Positions 16,303 to 24,771 of a stretch of 64,000 nucleotides of DNA are shown piece after piece (the first letter of the stretch is position 1; every line of letters begins with the position of its first letter). The DNA comes from Falsiroseomonas algicola (GTDB lineage Bacteria > Pseudomonadota > Alphaproteobacteria > Acetobacterales > Acetobacteraceae). The notes below the pieces were generated by a model. The model was not told the origin of the DNA and searched no databases. It saw only the letters and a program-made list of their open reading frames with translations. A program made the translations under genes and the position numbers. The stretch lies in contig NZ_JAAIKB010000019.1 of assembly GCF_011040385.1 (NCBI RefSeq), forward strand, positions 1 to 64,000, in the 5' to 3' direction.

Positions 16303-17730
16303 TCAGCCTTCGCGCCGCAGGCCTGTGGGATAGAGCCGCCCTTCCGGCGCTGCGCGCATCGCCTCCAGCACGAAGCCACGCGGCAGGGCGATGGCGGCCT
16401 GGATGGGCGCCGCATCCTCCGCCGGCGCCCAGGCCGCGCGCAGCGGGCGGCCTTCCATGCCCTCATGCGACAGGCCGAGCAGGTGCAGCACGGTCGGCGC
16501 GATGTCGGTCAGGTCCGCCGGCATCGTCGCCACGGCGCCGTGGGCGAAGGGCCCGCCTTCCATCACCAGCACCGTCGCCAGCTCCGCGCGGTGCAGCCCC
16601 CCATGCATGCCGCCGCCCTCCGGCACATCCGGCGCATCGAAGGGCGCGAGGCCGGGCAGGCCCCATTCATCCGGCGCCTCGCTGCCCGCGAAGGTCACGA
16701 CCAGGTCTGCGCTGCGACGATGCCCGCTGCCGAGCAGCGAGAGCGACGCGGCCTGGCCGTCCGGCAGGATGGCAGGATCGCGCGCCAGCAGCGGCCCGGC
16801 CCAGGGCTGTTGCGCCAGGAAGGCCGCGACCTGCGGCGCCAGCGAAGGATCGCGGAACCAGAGGCCCGGTGCCGCGGCCGGCGCCACGGCGATATCCACG
16901 CCCTCCGCCAGGCCCGTGCCGGCGCGGAAGCCGGCGCGGACCAGTTCCTCCCGCAGCGAGAGCTTGCCGCGGCCGGTCACATGCCCGTGGTCGGACAGCA
17001 CGATGATGGCGATGTCCTCGGCATCCGGCTGCGCGTCGCGCCAGGCGATGACGTCGCCCAGCACGGCATCGGCGGCGCGCAGGCCCTCTTGCGCCTCATG
17101 GGAAAGCAGGCCGCCCCAGTGGAAGGCGATGTCGGGCTCGGACAGCCAGACCAGCGTCACATCGGGCCGACGTTCCGGCAGCACGATCTCCAGCAGCACC
17201 TGCGCGGCGTGGCGCAGCCGCGCCAGGTTCGGCACGGCATGGGGCGGCGTGGGGCCGAGGCGATCGCGCACCAGCCGCGCCGTCTCGCCCTCCTCATCCT
17301 CGACATTCCAGCGAAAACTGCCGAGGCGCTCCGCTGCCGGGTGCAGCAGCCGCGCCGCGCCCGCCGTGCCGGCGCTGACGAGGGCGAAGCTGAGCCCCTT
17401 CTCCGCCAGCCGCTCGCCGAGGCTCGGCCGTTCCAGCGGGCTCTCCCGCCCCTGCGCCATGGCGAGCACATCGGCGACGAGCTTGGTGCGCAGCAGCCGG
17501 TCCGGCGCCACGGCGGCATCGAAGAGCGTGTTGGCCACCATCCCATGCCCGCCGGGCCGGCAGCCCGTGATGAGGGAGGGGGTGGCCACGCGCGTCTCGC
17601 TCGGGAAGACGCTGCGCGCATTGGCGAAGCGCGTGCCGCGCGCGGCGAGGGCGGCGAGGTTCGGCGTCGCGGACGGCGAGACCATGTCCGGCCGCAACCC
17701 GTCGAGCGCCACCAGGATGAAGCGTGTCAT
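16303..17730 (-). CDS. alkaline phosphatase superfamily (nucleotide pyrophosphatase/phosphodiesterase-like) hydrolase
   Basis: Binuclear metal phospho/sulfo-ester hydrolase of the NPP branch, 475 aa. Metal and catalytic motifs are VALDGLRPDM (first Asp), SVFPSETRVATPSLITG (nucleophile Thr/Ser region), LSEPDIAFHWGG (Asp, His), VLSDHGHVTG (Asp-His) and GGGMHGGLHRAEL (His). No signal peptide is visible, so it is probably cytoplasmic. It is the last gene of an eight-gene operon, 11 nt behind a permease gene. It would act on a compound brought in by the ABC importer encoded upstream; the substrate is unknown. Confidence 0.88.
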   Translation of the reverse strand: MTRFILVALDGLRPDMVSPSATPNLAALAARGTRFANARSVFPSETRVATPSLITGCRPGGHGMVANTLFDAAVAPDRLLRTKLVADVLAMAQGRESPLERPSLGERLAEKGLSFALVSAGTAGAARLLHPAAERLGSFRWNVEDEEGETARLVRDRLGPTPPHAVPNLARLRHAAQVLLEIVLPERRPDVTLVWLSEPDIAFHWGGLLSHEAQEGLRAADAVLGDVIAWRDAQPDAEDIAIIVLSDHGHVTGRGKLSLREELVRAGFRAGTGLAEGVDIAVAPAAAPGLWFRDPSLAPQVAAFLAQQPWAGPLLARDPAILPDGQAASLSLLGSGHRRSADLVVTFAGSEAPDEWGLPGLAPFDAPDVPEGGGMHGGLHRAELATVLVMEGGPFAHGAVATMPADLTDIAPTVLHLLGLSHEGMEGRPLRAAWAPAEDAAPIQAAIALPRGFVLEAMRAAPEGRLYPTGLRREG

Positions 17731-17741
17731 GGCAGGAAAGC

Positions 17742-18617
17742 CTATCGCAGCGTGGGGTCGAGCCGGTCGCGCAGCCAGTCGCCGATGAGGGAGACGGAAA
17801 GCGTGGTCAGCACGATGGTGAGGGCGGGGGAGAGCAGGATCCAGGGCGCGCGCGTCAGGTATTCGCGCCCATAACCCACCATGGAACCGAGCGACGTCGC
17901 CGGCGGCTGCACGCCGAGGCCGAGGAAGGACAGGCCGCTTTCCAGCAGGATGATCTCCGGGAAGGCGAGCGTCATGGAAACGATCAGCGTGGAGGCGATG
18001 TTCGGCAGCACGTGGCGCCCATAGATCCGCCAGGGAGAGGCGCCCAATTGCCGCACCGCCGCCGCATAGCCCTGCGACCCCGCGCTGATGGCCAGCCCGC
18101 GCGCGATGCGGGCGTAGCGTTCCCAGGCATGCAGGCCGAGCAAGCAGATGAACAGCACCATCGAATTGCCGAAGAAGGCCAGCACGGCGAGGGCCAGGAT
18201 CAGGAAGGGCAGGCTGGCAGAGAAATCGACCAGCGCCAGCACCACCTGTTCGACGAAACCCCGGAAGTGGGCCGCGAGGAAGCCGAGCGTCGTGCCGATC
18301 AGCGCGCCGATGATGGTGGCGCCAAAGGCGATCAGCAGGCTCATGCGGATGGAGTAGATCAGCCGCGCCAGCACATCCCGCCCCAGCTCATCCGTGCCCA
18401 GCGGATGCAGCCAGGTGCCACCCATGAAGGCGGGCGGCGAGAGGCGGTTGCGGAGGTCGAGCGCGGTATAGGCATAGGGGCTGATGACATCGGCCAGCAC
18501 CGCCGTCAGCAGCATCAGCGTGAGCCACACCAGGCCGAACATCACCATGGGCGGCGGCAAAGCGCGCTTGGCGCGCGGCGGCGCCTCCGCGATGGCGGGC
18601 AGGGTCATGTCGGACAT
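17742..18617 (-). CDS. peptide/nickel-type ABC transporter permease (DppC/OppC family)
   Basis: Inner-membrane subunit, 291 aa. An N-terminal OppC-type segment (MVMFGLVWLTLMLLTAVLAD) is followed by five membrane spans and the ATPase-coupling loop AVRQLGASPWRIYGRHVLPN. PLGTDELGRDVLARLIYSIR is the standard DppC signature. It pairs with the DppB-type permease encoded 1 nt upstream. Confidence 0.93.
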   Translation of the reverse strand: MSDMTLPAIAEAPPRAKRALPPPMVMFGLVWLTLMLLTAVLADVISPYAYTALDLRNRLSPPAFMGGTWLHPLGTDELGRDVLARLIYSIRMSLLIAFGATIIGALIGTTLGFLAAHFRGFVEQVVLALVDFSASLPFLILALAVLAFFGNSMVLFICLLGLHAWERYARIARGLAISAGSQGYAAAVRQLGASPWRIYGRHVLPNIASTLIVSMTLAFPEIILLESGLSFLGLGVQPPATSLGSMVGYGREYLTRAPWILLSPALTIVLTTLSVSLIGDWLRDRLDPTLR

Positions 18618-18618
18618 G

Positions 18619-19560
18619 TCAGGCCATCCCCGCCGCGCGCCGCGGCTGGTTGCGCAGCCGCGGGTCGAGCAGCCCGTAGAGCAGATCGACGATGAGGTTG
18701 GAGGTCACCATCGTCATCGCCACCAGCAGCAGCACGCATTGCACGACGGCGAGGTCCCGGTTGGCGACGGCGACGACCAGTAGCCGCCCTACCCCGGGCC
18801 AGGAGAAGACGCTTTCGACCACCACGGCGCCGGCGATCAGGCTGCCGACCATGAAGCCCACGATGGTGACGGTGGGGATGGCGGCGTTGGGCAGCGCATG
18901 GCCCCAGACCACGGCGCGCCAGGGCACGCCCTTGGCGCTGGCGGTACGGATATAGGGCTGGCCCAGCACTTCCAGCATGGCGCTGCGGGTGAAGCGCGCC
19001 AGCACCGCGGCACCGCCAATGCCGAGCGTGATGATCGGCAGGATCGCGTGCCGCCAGCTGTCCTGCCCGCCGGAGGGAAGCCAGCCCAGCTGCACCGCGA
19101 AGACCAGCACCAGCAGCAAGCCGAGGACGAAAGACGGCACGGTGAAGCCGGCGACGGCAAGCATCATCACCGCGCGGTCGATGAAGGAATTGCGGTGCAG
19201 CGCCGCGGTGATGCCGGCGGGAATGCCGAGGCCCACCTTGATGGCCAGCGCCGGCAAGGTGAGTGCCAGCGTCGCGGGAATCCGCTCCGCCACCAGCACG
19301 ATCGCGTCGCGCCCGTCGCGCATGGAGCGCCCCAGGTCGCCCTGCAGGATCGCACCGAAGTAGTGGAAGTACTGGATCCAGACGGGCTGATCGAGGCCCC
19401 AGGCGGCGCGGAAAGCCTCCACGGCTTCCGGCGGCGCGTCGGCGCCCATGATGATCTGCGCGGGGTCGCCCGACAGGCGCAGCACGACGAAGGCGAAGGT
19501 GACGACCATCACGATGGTGACGGCCGCGCGCAGCAACCGGCTGCCGAGGAAGCGGATCAT
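18619..19560 (-). CDS. peptide/nickel-type ABC transporter permease (DppB/OppB family)
   Basis: Inner-membrane subunit, 313 aa from the ATG at 19560 (MIRFLGSRLLRAAVTIVMVV), one base after the stop of the upstream ATPase gene. An upstream ATG at 19623 would extend into that gene without family support. DppB features are FVVLRLSGDPAQIIMG, LDQPVWIQYFHYFGAILQGD, a coupling loop TASAKGVPWRAVVWGHALPN and a final span followed by LLYGLLDPRLR. Confidence 0.93.
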   Translation of the reverse strand: MIRFLGSRLLRAAVTIVMVVTFAFVVLRLSGDPAQIIMGADAPPEAVEAFRAAWGLDQPVWIQYFHYFGAILQGDLGRSMRDGRDAIVLVAERIPATLALTLPALAIKVGLGIPAGITAALHRNSFIDRAVMMLAVAGFTVPSFVLGLLLVLVFAVQLGWLPSGGQDSWRHAILPIITLGIGGAAVLARFTRSAMLEVLGQPYIRTASAKGVPWRAVVWGHALPNAAIPTVTIVGFMVGSLIAGAVVVESVFSWPGVGRLLVVAVANRDLAVVQCVLLLVAMTMVTSNLIVDLLYGLLDPRLRNQPRRAAGMA

Positions 19561-19561
19561 C

Positions 19562-20557
19562 TCAGGCGGCCCTTTGCGTGACGGCAGGCGCGACATCGCC
19601 CTGCGCGACGTGGCAGGCGACAAGGCGCCCGTCGCCGCGCCGCGGCTTCAGCACCGGCGCCTCCCGCGCACACAGCGCGGTCGCGACGGGGCAGCGCGGG
19701 TGGAAGGCGCAGCCGGTCGGGCGGTCCGCGGGGTTGGGCGGATCGCCCTGCAGCACGATGCGCTGGCCCGATCGGCCGGGATGCGGGATGGCGGAGACAA
19801 GGGCCTGCGCATAGGGATGCGCGGGGTCATGCAGCACCGCATCGGGCTCGCCTTCCTCCACGATGGTGCCGAGATACATCACGGCGACCCGGTGGCTCAC
19901 CTGGCGCACCGCGCGCAAATCGTGGCTGATGAAGAGGATGCCGAGGCCGAGGCGTTCCTGCTGGTCCACCAGCAGGTTCATCACCTGCGCCTGGATCGAG
20001 ACATCCAGCGCGCTGATCGGCTCGTCGCAGACCAGCAAGGCGGGTTCCGTCGCCAGCGCGCGGGCCAGCACGGCGCGCTGGCGTTGGCCGCCGGAGAGTT
20101 CATGCGGATAGCGCGCGGCCTGGTCGGGGCGGAGCCCCACGGCGCGCAGCGCCTCGATCGCGCGGGCGGGGCGGTCCTTCGCCTCTCCGATGCCGTGGAT
20201 ATCCAGCGGTTCCTGCACCTGCGCCAGGATGGGCAGGCGGCGATCCAGCGCGCCGAGCGGGTCCTGGAACACCATCTGCATGCGCGACCGCAGCGCGCGC
20301 CAGGGGGCCGTGCCGGGCGCCGGCATGGGCTTGTCCTGGAAGGAAACGCTGCCGGCATCCGGCGCTTCCAGCCCCAGCACGAGGCGACCCGTGGTGGATT
20401 TCCCGCAGCCTGATTCACCGACCAGCCCCAGCGTCCGCCCGCGCTCCACGGAGAGCGAGACGCCGTCGACGGCGCGGACCTCCACGCTGCGCCCCATCAG
20501 CCCGCGCCGCATGGCGTAGCGGCGCACCAGGCCCTTGGCCTCCAGCATCGGCGTCAT
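19562..20557 (-). CDS. oligopeptide-type ABC transporter ATP-binding protein (DppF/OppF family)
   Basis: Cytoplasmic ATPase, 331 aa from the ATG at 20557, which overlaps the upstream stop by 4 nt (ATGA). Walker A is GESGCGKST, the signature LSGGQRQRAVLARALATEPA, and Walker B LLVCDEPISALD. The OppF/DppF C-terminal domain includes DRPTGCAFHPRCPVATALC, whose cysteines match the Fe-S-binding tail known from this family. It forms a heterodimer with the neighbouring DppD-type ATPase. Confidence 0.93.
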   Translation of the reverse strand: MTPMLEAKGLVRRYAMRRGLMGRSVEVRAVDGVSLSVERGRTLGLVGESGCGKSTTGRLVLGLEAPDAGSVSFQDKPMPAPGTAPWRALRSRMQMVFQDPLGALDRRLPILAQVQEPLDIHGIGEAKDRPARAIEALRAVGLRPDQAARYPHELSGGQRQRAVLARALATEPALLVCDEPISALDVSIQAQVMNLLVDQQERLGLGILFISHDLRAVRQVSHRVAVMYLGTIVEEGEPDAVLHDPAHPYAQALVSAIPHPGRSGQRIVLQGDPPNPADRPTGCAFHPRCPVATALCAREAPVLKPRRGDGRLVACHVAQGDVAPAVTQRAA

Positions 20558-21534
20558 GCGGCGACGGTTTCCTTCAGCAGGCCCATGGCGGTGGCGCGGA
20601 TGCAGGCGGCCTGGTGGCCGGGCGCGAGCGGCACGGCGCCCGGCACGGCGATGTCGCAAGCGGGCGAGCGTTCGGCGCAGCGTGGCGCGAAGGCACAGCC
20701 CTTCGGCATGGCCCAGGGTTCCGGCACGCTGCCGGGGATCGCCGCGAGTCGACGGCGCGGCCCGTCCAGCGGCGGCAACGCGCCGAGCAGGCCGTTGGTG
20801 TAGGGATGGGTCGGTGCCTCGAACAGCCGCGCCACCGGCGCCTGTTCGACGATGCGCCCGGCATACATGACGCAGACGCGGTCGCAGCTGTCGGCGACCA
20901 CGCCGAGGTCGTGGGAGATCAGCACCAGCGCCATCCCCGTCTCCCGCCGCAGATCCTGCAGCAGGGTCAGGATCTGCGCCTGGATGGTGACGTCGAGCGC
21001 CGTGGTGGGTTCGTCCGCCACCAGCAGTTCCGGCCTTCCGGCCAGCGCGATCGCGATCATCACGCGCTGGTTCTGCCCGCCGGAGAGTTCATGCGGCCAG
21101 GCATCGAGCCGCCGCGCGGCATCGGGGATGCCAACCTGGTCGAAGAGCCGCTTCGCCTCCGCCCGCGCCGCGGCGCCCTGCATGCCGCGATGCAGGCGGA
21201 GCGCCTCCTCAACCTGGCGACCGATGCGGATCACGGGGTTCAGGCTGCTGGCGGGGTCCTGGAAGATCATGGCGATGCGGCCGCCACGGACGCGATCCAG
21301 CACCGCCGGCGCCGCGCCCAGCAGTTCCTGCCCCTGCAGCGTCGCGCTGCCCGTGACGCGCGCCTTGGCCGGCAGCAGGCCGAGCGCGGCGAGCCAGGTC
21401 ACGGATTTCCCGCAGCCGGATTCACCGACGAGGCCGACGGCCTCGCCCGGCGCGACATCAAGGTCGATGCCCCGCAGCGCCGCCTGGCCATCGAAGCTGA
21501 CGCGCAGGTTGCGCAGCGAGACGAGGGCGTTCAC
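20554..21534 (-). CDS. oligopeptide-type ABC transporter ATP-binding protein (DppD/OppD family)
   Basis: Cytoplasmic ATPase, 326 aa. The GTG at 21534 is chosen because it overlaps the upstream stop by 4 nt (GTGA) and the homology begins there (VNALVSLRNLRVSF); the longer frame is antisense-like Pro/Gly/Arg. Walker A is GESGCGKSV, the signature LSGGQNQRVMIAIALAGRP, and Walker B LLVADEPTTALD. The C-terminal motif PKGCAFAPRCAERSPACDIA carries the family cysteines. Confidence 0.92.
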   Translation of the reverse strand: MNALVSLRNLRVSFDGQAALRGIDLDVAPGEAVGLVGESGCGKSVTWLAALGLLPAKARVTGSATLQGQELLGAAPAVLDRVRGGRIAMIFQDPASSLNPVIRIGRQVEEALRLHRGMQGAAARAEAKRLFDQVGIPDAARRLDAWPHELSGGQNQRVMIAIALAGRPELLVADEPTTALDVTIQAQILTLLQDLRRETGMALVLISHDLGVVADSCDRVCVMYAGRIVEQAPVARLFEAPTHPYTNGLLGALPPLDGPRRRLAAIPGSVPEPWAMPKGCAFAPRCAERSPACDIAVPGAVPLAPGHQAACIRATAMGLLKETVAA

Positions 21535-23135
21535 GAGGCGAAGTTCCGGCTGCGGAAATCCATCTGGAAGGACTGCCCCGGCGCCCAGCCGAGGTCGCGC
21601 CGCTTCGCCGTCAGGTTCACCGACTGGTGCAGCACGGTGTAGGCGGGGTCCTCCCGCTCCGCGATCTCCAGCATGCGGCGGAAGGTGCGGCGGCGCTCCG
21701 CCGGATCGGTGCCGGTCTCCAAAGCCTCCGACAGGCGGCCGAATTCCTCGTTCCGCCATTCATTGATCTGCCATTGCTGGCCTTGCGGCCCATGGGCCGC
21801 GACGATGGAGGAGACGGGGTCGTTGAAGCTGGCGCTGCCCGACCAGTCCCGCACCCCGCGCTGCCCCTCGCGAGACAGCACCTGCGGGAAGTTCTCGCGC
21901 ATCTCGATGACGACGTTGAGGCCGACGGCGCGCCAGCCCTCCACCAGGATCTGCGCGGTGGGCACCTGGTTGGTGTAGTAGCCGTTCAGCAGGCGATAGG
22001 GGATCGGCTCCCCGCGATAGCCGGCTTCCCGCAGCAGGCGGCGCGCCTCGGCGGGGTCGAAGCGCGGCGCGGACCAGTCGGCCTGGTACATCGGGCCGTA
22101 GAATTCGAACTGCAGCCCCTTCGGCACCGGCGCGCGATTGCCCCAGAGCGCCTGCACGATGGCGTCGCGGTCGATGCTGTGGGTGAAGGCGCGGCGGATG
22201 CGCGCGTCCCGCAGATGCGGGTGATTCTTGTCGAACACCGTCAGGCGGTGGTTCATGATCGGGCCGCCGACGACGTGATGGCGCGGGCTGCGCTCCACCG
22301 TCGCGATCTGGTCGGGCGGAATGTCGCAGGCGAAATCGGCCTCGCCCGAGAGCAGCGCGTTGATGCGCGACGACACCTCCGGCACTTCCAGGAAGCGCAG
22401 GCGCCGCACGGGCGGGCGCCCGCCCCAGTAGTCGTCGAAGGCGTCCAGCACCAGCGAATGGTCGGGGCGGAACTCCACCACGCGGAAGGGGCCGGTGCCG
22501 ACGGGCCGGCGAGCCCAGTCGAGCCAGGAGCCCGCCTTTTCGAAGGCGTCGCGGGACAGCACCATCGCGACGTTGCGGCTGATGCGGCCTTCCAGCGTCA
22601 CATCGGGCACGCGGTTGTGGAAGCGGATGGTGCGGGCATCGACGATCTCGATGCGCTCCAGCCCCGGAAAGGTGCGGCGTGCCACGGCCAGCGCTTCCGG
22701 CGGCGGGGTGCGGCCCTGGGTCTGGCCGGGGACGGAGCCGAACAGGTTCCGCGCCTGCTCCACCGTCAGGTTCCAGCCCATGCGCTCCGCGCTGAAGGTG
22801 AAGGCGACATCCTCCGCCGTCATGGTGCGGCCGTCATGGAACAGCACGCCCTGGCGCAGGGTCAGTTCCAGCGTGCGGTCATCGATCCGCCGCCAGGACT
22901 CCGCCAGGCCCGGACGCAGCGAGAGGTCGCCCGTCCAGGACTGGTCGATCAGCGTCTCCGCATAGGAATTCCAGGTGCGGCTGCCGACGTTCGACTGCTC
23001 GCGCAGCGTCTCCAGCGTGTTGGTGTTGGCGATCTTCTGCACGGCGATGGTCATCACCGGGCGCTGGTCGGATTGCGCCAGCGCGGGGGCAGCCAGCAGG
23101 GTCGGGCTGGCGAGGAGGAAGCGGCGCGTCAGCAT
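21531..23135 (-). CDS. peptide/nickel-type ABC transporter substrate-binding protein, copy 2
   Basis: Periplasmic SBP_bac_5 protein, 534 aa. The signal peptide is MLTRRFLLASPTLLAAPALA. The family core includes TLRQGVLFHDGRTMTAEDVA, AWARRPVGTGPF-like sequence (DWARRPVGTGPFRVVEFRPD) and YDPAEARRLL-type sequence (FDPAEARRLLREAGY). It is a tandem paralogue of the next gene upstream (shared AVQKI, REQSNVG, RRMLEIAEREDPAYTV blocks). Two different receptors feeding one importer implies two related ligands. Ligand unknown. Confidence 0.93.
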   Translation of the reverse strand: MLTRRFLLASPTLLAAPALAQSDQRPVMTIAVQKIANTNTLETLREQSNVGSRTWNSYAETLIDQSWTGDLSLRPGLAESWRRIDDRTLELTLRQGVLFHDGRTMTAEDVAFTFSAERMGWNLTVEQARNLFGSVPGQTQGRTPPPEALAVARRTFPGLERIEIVDARTIRFHNRVPDVTLEGRISRNVAMVLSRDAFEKAGSWLDWARRPVGTGPFRVVEFRPDHSLVLDAFDDYWGGRPPVRRLRFLEVPEVSSRINALLSGEADFACDIPPDQIATVERSPRHHVVGGPIMNHRLTVFDKNHPHLRDARIRRAFTHSIDRDAIVQALWGNRAPVPKGLQFEFYGPMYQADWSAPRFDPAEARRLLREAGYRGEPIPYRLLNGYYTNQVPTAQILVEGWRAVGLNVVIEMRENFPQVLSREGQRGVRDWSGSASFNDPVSSIVAAHGPQGQQWQINEWRNEEFGRLSEALETGTDPAERRRTFRRMLEIAEREDPAYTVLHQSVNLTAKRRDLGWAPGQSFQMDFRSRNFAS

Positions 23136-23139
23136 GGCG

Positions 23140-24759
23140 TCAGGCCCCCCAATTGCCCTGGCGGAAATCCATGGCGAAGGCGGGGCTCGCCTTCCAGCGG
23201 ATGTCGCGGCGCTTGGCGGTGAAGGTCGCGTTCTGGTGGATGACGGTGTAGGCAGGGTCTTCCCGCTCCGCGATCTCCAGCATGCGGCGGAAGGCGGCGC
23301 GGCGGCGGGCGCGGTCCGTGCCCGTCTCCAGTTCCACCGACAGGCGGTTCAGTTCCTCGTTGGCATATTCGCCGACCTGCTGCTGCTGGCCGTTCGGGCC
23401 ATGCTGCGCGACGAGGGAGGAGACGGGGTCGTTGAAGGGCGCGCTGTTCGACCAGTCCCGCACCGCGCGCGTCGGCGTGCGTTCCAGGATCTGCGACCAG
23501 TTCTCCTTCATCTCGATCTGGATGTTGAGGCCGACGCTGCGCCACATCTCCACCAGCACCTGCGCGGTCGCGTTCTGGTTGGTGTAGTAGTTGTTCAGCA
23601 GGCGATAGGGGATCGGCTCCCCGCGGTAGTTGGCCTCCCGCAGCAGGCGCCGCGCCTCCGCAGGGTCATAGGCCGGGACGTCCCAGTCGGCATGGAACAT
23701 CTGGTCGTAATAGGGCCATTGCAGCCCCTTCGGCACTTCCGTCCGTCCGGCCCAGAGGCTGTCCACGATCGCCTTGCGATCCATCGAATGGGTGATCGCA
23801 CGCCGAACCCGCGCATCGCGGAGCTGCGCGTGGTTCTTGTCGAAGCAGATCAGGCGGTGGTTGAGGATCGTGCCGCCCTGCACCTCGAAGGCGCGGTTGC
23901 GCTCGATGCCCGGAATCTGGTCGGGCGGGATGTCGCAGGCGAAGTGGTAGTCGCCGGCCAGCAGGCCGTTGATGCGGGAGGATACTTCCGGCACCTCCAC
24001 GAAGCGGATCTGCCGCAGCGGCGGGCGGCCGCCCCAGTATTCGTCATGCGCGACCAGCAGCAGCGACCGGTCGGCCTGGAAATCCGCGACGCGATACGGG
24101 CCGGTGGTGACGGGCTTGCGCGCCCATTCCAGCCAGGACGGCGCGGCTTCGAAGGCGCGGCGGCTGATGATCTCGCTGCCATAGCGGGACAGGCGGCCTT
24201 CCAGCGTCACGTCCGGCGTCGCGTTGTGGAAGCGCACCGTCATCCGGTCCACCGCCTCCACCCGCTCCAGCGCCGGCCAGGCGCGGCGTGCCACGGCGGG
24301 CACTTCCGGGGGCAGTTCCTTGCCCGGGCGCGGCGCGGGCATGCCCTCCCCGATCGGAATGGTGCGGCCATGCGCGGTGGCCAGCGTCTCCCCGAACATG
24401 CGTTCGCGGGAGAAGGAGAAGACGACGTCTTCCGCCGTCAGCTCGTCGCCATTGTGGAAGCGCACGCCGGGGCGCAGCTTCAGCTCGATCACGCTGTCGG
24501 AGATGCGGCGCCATTCGGTGGCGAGCCCCGGCACGGGCCCGAGTCCGCCCAGCCAGTCGCGGCCGATCAGCCCTTCCCAGATCGAGGAGAAGAAGATCCG
24601 CTCCCCCACATTCGACTGCTCGCGCAGCACTTCCAGCGTGTTGGAGTTGCTGATCTTCTGCACGGCGATGGTGATGGCGGGGCGCTGGTCCGCCTGCGCG
24701 ATGGCGAAGCCCGGCAGGAGAAGCGCGGGAGAGGCGAGAAGCAGGCGGCGCTGGAACAT
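23140..24759 (-). CDS. peptide/nickel-type ABC transporter substrate-binding protein, copy 1
   Basis: Periplasmic SBP_bac_5 protein, 539 aa, with signal peptide MFQRRLLLASPALLLPGFAI and mature start near QADQRPAITIAVQ. The core shows LKLRPGVRFHNGDELTAEDV, WARKPVTTGPYRVADF and YDPAEARRLLREANYRGEP. It stands 4 nt ahead of its paralogue and 12 nt behind the sulfatase-like gene. Compared with copy 2 it has an extra stretch after the ERMFGE motif (PIGEGMPAPRPGKELPPEVP), where ligand specificity could differ. Confidence 0.93.
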   Translation of the reverse strand: MFQRRLLLASPALLLPGFAIAQADQRPAITIAVQKISNSNTLEVLREQSNVGERIFFSSIWEGLIGRDWLGGLGPVPGLATEWRRISDSVIELKLRPGVRFHNGDELTAEDVVFSFSRERMFGETLATAHGRTIPIGEGMPAPRPGKELPPEVPAVARRAWPALERVEAVDRMTVRFHNATPDVTLEGRLSRYGSEIISRRAFEAAPSWLEWARKPVTTGPYRVADFQADRSLLLVAHDEYWGGRPPLRQIRFVEVPEVSSRINGLLAGDYHFACDIPPDQIPGIERNRAFEVQGGTILNHRLICFDKNHAQLRDARVRRAITHSMDRKAIVDSLWAGRTEVPKGLQWPYYDQMFHADWDVPAYDPAEARRLLREANYRGEPIPYRLLNNYYTNQNATAQVLVEMWRSVGLNIQIEMKENWSQILERTPTRAVRDWSNSAPFNDPVSSLVAQHGPNGQQQQVGEYANEELNRLSVELETGTDRARRRAAFRRMLEIAEREDPAYTVIHQNATFTAKRRDIRWKASPAFAMDFRQGNWGA

Positions 24760-24771
24760 CGGGATCGCTCC

